NCBI GenBank assembly: GCA_023055425.1
Contig: JALGPY010000010.1
Span: 19,689,363 to 19,753,362 of the forward strand
Direction of reading: 5' to 3'
Source: Linanthus parryae
Taxonomy: Eukaryota > Streptophyta > Magnoliopsida > Ericales > Polemoniaceae
Length of the DNA: 64,000 nt
The translations under genes and the position numbers were made by a program. A model generated the notes under the pieces. That model was not told the origin of the DNA, did no database searches, and saw only the letters and a list, made by a program, of their open reading frames with translations. Shown here piece by piece: positions 60,019 through 64,000 of this stretch; positions within the stretch are counted from its first letter, which is position 1; the number at the start of each line of letters is the position of its first letter.

Positions 60019-61189
60019 TGTGAAATCCCGTATATATAATAATTAAGTGTGGTTATTTATATATATATATAGTCATTTGTTAAATATTTAGTATAATATG
60101 ACACTTTGTAGATAATATAAATTTTCTTACAAGTTGGTCTAGTAGCTGATATAATTGTTTGTGGTCTAGTAATGTTGTTGCTAAATGTACACGCATGTGT
60201 GTGACATTGGGATGCATATTTATTACATGTGGGTGTTCCTTATGATTACTCAAAAAATATATTTCTTGCATTGTCATTATTTTGTTACTGCCATGTGGCT
60301 TTGAAAGGGGTTAGTCACCTACTAATAGCAAAACCCTCTTTATGGGGTTTCTTTAAAGTTGATGGACGGAGAGAGGATCAGATTAATCAACAATCGTTGT
60401 CTCTTTCATTACAAAATTCCCATGCATTTCATTAGGAATGTTTTTAGAGAAAGTTGTCAACTGGATGATTGAACAGAGCTTGTTTTTGTGTGAGCTTCAT
60501 TTGTTGGACTAGCCTATGGATTCGACAAAACAGTAGCTAATCCATGGTGTGCATACAGTCACTTATCTTGGTTTCGTTTGTGATTCTGAATCAGCTAGGG
60601 GAACTCTAATCTCTAAGTTTCCTACAGTTACAGTGTATTTCTGTGTATAGTGCTGGTGTGATTTTTTACAGTTTTTTAGCTATCTGGTGATTAACTGGTG
60701 ATTGATAAATCACGTTGTTTGTGTATTCGGTGCCGCATGCTGATTTGTAATAACTGGCCGTTGTGTTAAGTAGATTTTAGATTTCTACGCCAGTGGTTAG
60801 GCGGTACCTGCTGCGCTATTTTGGCTCACCCCTCTATTTTACAGGTTGACCTGGAGCGCGACTGGATCGCGGAGTAGTTGCTAAAATTTGTCTTTTTAGT
60901 TAACTATGTTGTTTTAATTAGCTGTTTTTTTGGTTGTTTGTTGTAAATTACTATTTTGGACCAGATATTTATAAAAATGTCAATTTTGACCAGCTGGTGT
61001 AGTTATTTATTAAATTCAGTCACGTACCAGATTTTCCGAAATACTATTAAAATGTTGTTCTGGTGGACTGTATGTCCTCCTGGTTGATATTTGAACGTCT
61101 GAAAGTGTCAGATGGGTTGACTGTAAAACATAATTTTTATCAGATAATCGATATATTTTTATTATTAAAAATGTGACCGGGTCGTCACA
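60019..61189 (+). repeat. LTR 3 of the three-LTR element
   Basis: 1171 bp, TG...CA, ends at TSD ACTTA. Confidence 0.92.
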
Positions 61190-61194
61190 ACTTA

Positions 61195-63720
61195 GCTCTT
61201 CCTTACCTCCAAATATCAAGAACGCATCCTAATTTCTTCTCAAGTACTTCAAGGATACTCTTAATAATTATCCATTGACACTCACCTGGATTTAACTGGT
61301 ATCAATGTGTCATACCATATGACACGTCTGGCCTAGATTATGACATGGCATAGCTCGTGAATCTCATTCATACCGTCCTTTCTCAATCTAATTGGAAAGA
61401 CAATTAGTTTTTCTAAAGACTAATTCCATGTGACATGGGTAAGAATCCATATTCTTACATGTTGAACCGTTTCAACACCTTGTCGATATATGTACCATGA
61501 CTCAGGATGAACAACTACTTTGATCTATCTCCATAGATCTTTATAGATTGTCTCTCCTAAGTCTATTATTGGAAATCAATTATCTGGCCAATCTTGAACA
61601 GATTGCAGAGTAGACACATTATTCCCAATGGTTAGTATGTCTCTACATACAAGACATGAAATTTAACTATGCTCCCACTAATCTTCTTGTAAAAACAAGC
61701 TTCATCTTCTTTCTTGATGCAATCAAACCATTTGATTTCATCATTAATCGAAGATTCCAACTTCGAGAAGCTTGACTCAATCCGTAGACAAGTTGCTGCA
61801 AGCAAGATGCGAATGGGTTTAAGCACCACAATTGGGGAAACGATTTTGCCATAGTCTATACTATGAACTCACAGGAAACTATTTTCCAACCAATTGTCCC
61901 TTAAAATAATCATATTACCATCCATGTTGGTTTCCTCATAACCCACTTGCACCATATGGGTCCTACCCTTTCAGGTGGTTCCACCAAAGTCCATACTTTG
62001 TTGGAATACATGGATTCCATATCGTATCTCATGGCTCCATACCATTTATGAAAGTATGGCGCACTCGTGGCCATCTCATAGGTTATAGGCTCATCACCAT
62101 GAGCAACACATCAACGGGGTCATGAGAAATCCATATTTCTCTAGCCTCTTGACATATTTAACTTACGAGGTTCTTGTGTTACCTGAGTAGGTTGCTCCAC
62201 AACTCCTTGTGATCCTGCTCATGTTCCATTAGAACGATCAATGTTCTTTTGTGGTTCTTGAACTCCTTCATGTTCTACTGTCCTCCCACTGTTTCTTTTA
62301 GAGACAATCTCTATATAAAAACACAGCGGTTCGAGCAACAAAAAATTTGTTCTCGATTGGAGTGTAGAGATAATATCCAATGTTTCCTTAGGATACCCCA
62401 CATAGTACATGTAGCCGACTTGGGTTCAAGTTTATCAGTAAACTATTTACATAAACTTCACAACCCAAATTCTTTATGAATGACATACTAGGACACTTCC
62501 TAGTCCATATCTCATATGGTGTGTTAATTTAGATGGAACAAGGTTAAGGGCGAAATTTGCTGTAATTGAACATGGCCCTTAAATGTAAACTGGAAGTTCT
62601 GTTTGACACATCCCTTTAGACATGCCATTCCATAATGGTGTTCTAGGTAGAGTGGGTTGGGATCGCATACCATACTCCTTTAGATGTTCAAACTATTGGC
62701 TTAAGTATTCTCCTCCACGATCCTATCGTAGAGCCATGATACTTTTTCCAAGCTGGCTTTCTACTTCATTCTTAAATTCCTTGAACTCTTCAAAGGATTC
62801 TGATTCGTTTCTTCATAAGATACACAAATCCATATTTCTCTGATCCCATCTAGTTAATATGATGAAGTACTAAAAACCACCTTTAGCATTTGTGATTAGC
62901 GGCCTACGTACATCAATATGTATGATTCCAAAATATCATATATTTGCCTAATAAATAAGTTTTACATGTCTCATATGATTCAATAATCAAAATTAGTCCA
63001 GAAATACATCCTCATGGAGTCTAGATATGTATTTCTTATTTATGTTGCCTAAACAACAATGCCAAAAATAAGTGAGGTTCATATCATTATATGCAAAACT
63101 CTTGGTTTTATGTTATAGATGAAATTATCATGATCAAGGATATACAATCCACTTAGACAAAAGTGCATTACAGTAATGCATTTTATCAAAATTATTGAAA
63201 CAACATTTATCCATTATTTTTATAAAATATTTTTCTTGTCAAAACAAGAAACTGTGATAATGTCCCTACTCAAAGCAGTGACACAATCGTATTTGTCTAA
63301 TTCATGGATAATTCCAAAATGTATAAATAATTTCCTACGACTAATTCAGCAACCCCTTGCATCATTGCCCTACGTGTACGTTTATTTCTTCCTTATCCAA
63401 CTGTCTACATCTCTTGAGATCCTCCGCATTTCTACAAATGTGAGATCCTCATCTAGTATCATATAATCATGATGATGAGATGGATTGACTTCTATAACAA
63501 AAATACCTAATTTCGAATTCATAATTCCCTTATTATTTCATTTCAGGTACTTTGGGCAGTTTCTCTTCCTCCACACCACCTATGGGACCTTTAAGGTAAC
63601 TTGGTTTTAGCAACAGGCTTGCTTTATCCCATGGGGTCGGCGCAAACCTTTTGCCCTTACCCATGCTGGTAACCATTAACATGTTTTACCTTTAGCCCTT
63701 TATGAGTTCTTTGTATAGCG
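61195..63720 (-). pseudogene. Decayed pol and gag of copia copy 2
   Basis: Follows copy 1 (16652-19990) at the DNA level: reverse transcriptase around 61630-62100, integrase around 62200-63000 (YPKET, ILPIWRNTI-type text), zinc-knuckle region near 63540. Stops and indels are many, and no frame exceeds about 65 codons. It has clearly been inactive longer than copy 1. Confidence 0.8.
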
Positions 63721-64000
63721 ATTCTCAATCATATTGAGTAAATCACCTTTGAACAAAAACTATAATTGCATCCAATCCAATTCTCGGTCCATTTGGGAGA
63801 ATAACTATTTATTCTTTATCTATTTCATAGATAACTCCCAGTCTCTAAGCTTTCAATCATATTGAAGTAGCTTAGTTGCGCTTCACCTCTTGCTTCAGCA
63901 GTCGCACATTACTAGCTTGTGTCCTCGCGTCATATCTCGATGAATCAAGTCGCCAAACTTTGGCAAGCCCGAACTCATTCCATCTTGATCTTGACGAGTG
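63721..64000 (-). other. gag start and leader of copia copy 2
   Basis: Matches copy 1 near 20300-20560 (GGCAAGCCCGAA, CACATTACTAGCTTG). The 5' LTR lies beyond the window. Confidence 0.6.

Larger units (their letters stand above)
48140..61189 (+). mobile_element. Non-coding LTR retrotransposon with three LTRs
   Basis: TSD ACTTA at 48135-48139 and 61190-61194. LTRs at 48140-49342, 49982-51175 and 60019-61189 start TGTGA(C/A)ATCCCG and end GGGTCGTCACA. Each of the first two is followed by TGGTATCAGAGCC, a methionine-tRNA primer binding site. The interior is about 640 bp without coding, so it needs another element's proteins. The second interior copy holds a 7.5-kb chunk of another element. Confidence 0.9.
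46541..64000 (-). mobile_element. Ty1/copia retrotransposon (copy 2), same family, 5' end outside the window
   Basis: The minus-strand order is seen from its 3' LTR (46541-47634) to gag and leader near 64000. The sequence follows copy 1 closely, including CTCCCACTTGCACTAGAGCC next to the LTR. It is cut at ACTTA (48135-48139, 61190-61194) by a 13-kb LTR element. Coding is far more decayed than copy 1, except RNase H. Confidence 0.88.

Overview
The window reads as a piece of plant (eudicot) nuclear genome built almost entirely of nested transposable elements. The evidence is GT-AG introns in AT-rich DNA, initiator-methionine-tRNA primer binding sites, Ty1/copia and Ty3/gypsy pol domains, plant LINE domains, a BAHD acyltransferase, and fragments of plant housekeeping genes. 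No rRNA, tRNA, CRISPR array or bacterial-type gene was seen. Coordinates of element ends come from target-site duplications (TSDs) and terminal motifs read by eye.

Region 1 (1-37160). A minus-strand gene enters at the left edge (first 53 codons). A Helitron-like element then runs from 1158 (A|TCCTACTACC) to 37160 (GC-rich hairpin, then CTAG|T). It carries fragments of at least four unrelated genes, all in its own orientation: an RRM protein, an APC-family amino-acid permease, fumarase and phosphoglycerate kinase. A 23.6-kb Ty3/gypsy element of Tat type (3485-27111, TSD ATAGT) sits inside the Helitron. Its gag-pol is on the plus strand and is decayed. Behind pol it has a 55-bp tandem array and, on the opposite strand, a large multi-exon gene encoding a plant mobile domain (PMD) protein with its own TATA box. 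That antisense gene is split by an 8.3-kb minus-strand Ty1/copia element (14787-23110, TSD GGAAA). A 446-bp PIF/Harbinger-like MITE sits in the reverse transcriptase active-site motif (7606-8051).

Region 2 (37161-46540). The only host gene that looks recently functional is a minus-strand BAHD acyltransferase (37727-40471). Its first exon is cut near codon 18 by a 1.39-kb hAT element with an 8-bp TSD. Beyond it lie nested Mutator-like foldback elements (42036-44797) and a decayed LINE ORF1 (about 45220-46390).

Region 3 (46541-64000). A second, more decayed copy of the same copia family (minus strand) is cut in its RNase H region by a non-coding LTR element with three LTRs (48140-61189, TSD ACTTA). 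Inside that lie a 7.5-kb chunk of a second non-coding LTR element with 3.5-kb LTRs (about 52082-59566) and a truncated LINE (51362-52080). The copia element leaves the window on the right.

Most coding sequence is element-derived and inactive. The points of greatest interest are the spliced antisense PMD gene inside the Tat element, the gene-capturing Helitron, and the freshly interrupted BAHD gene.
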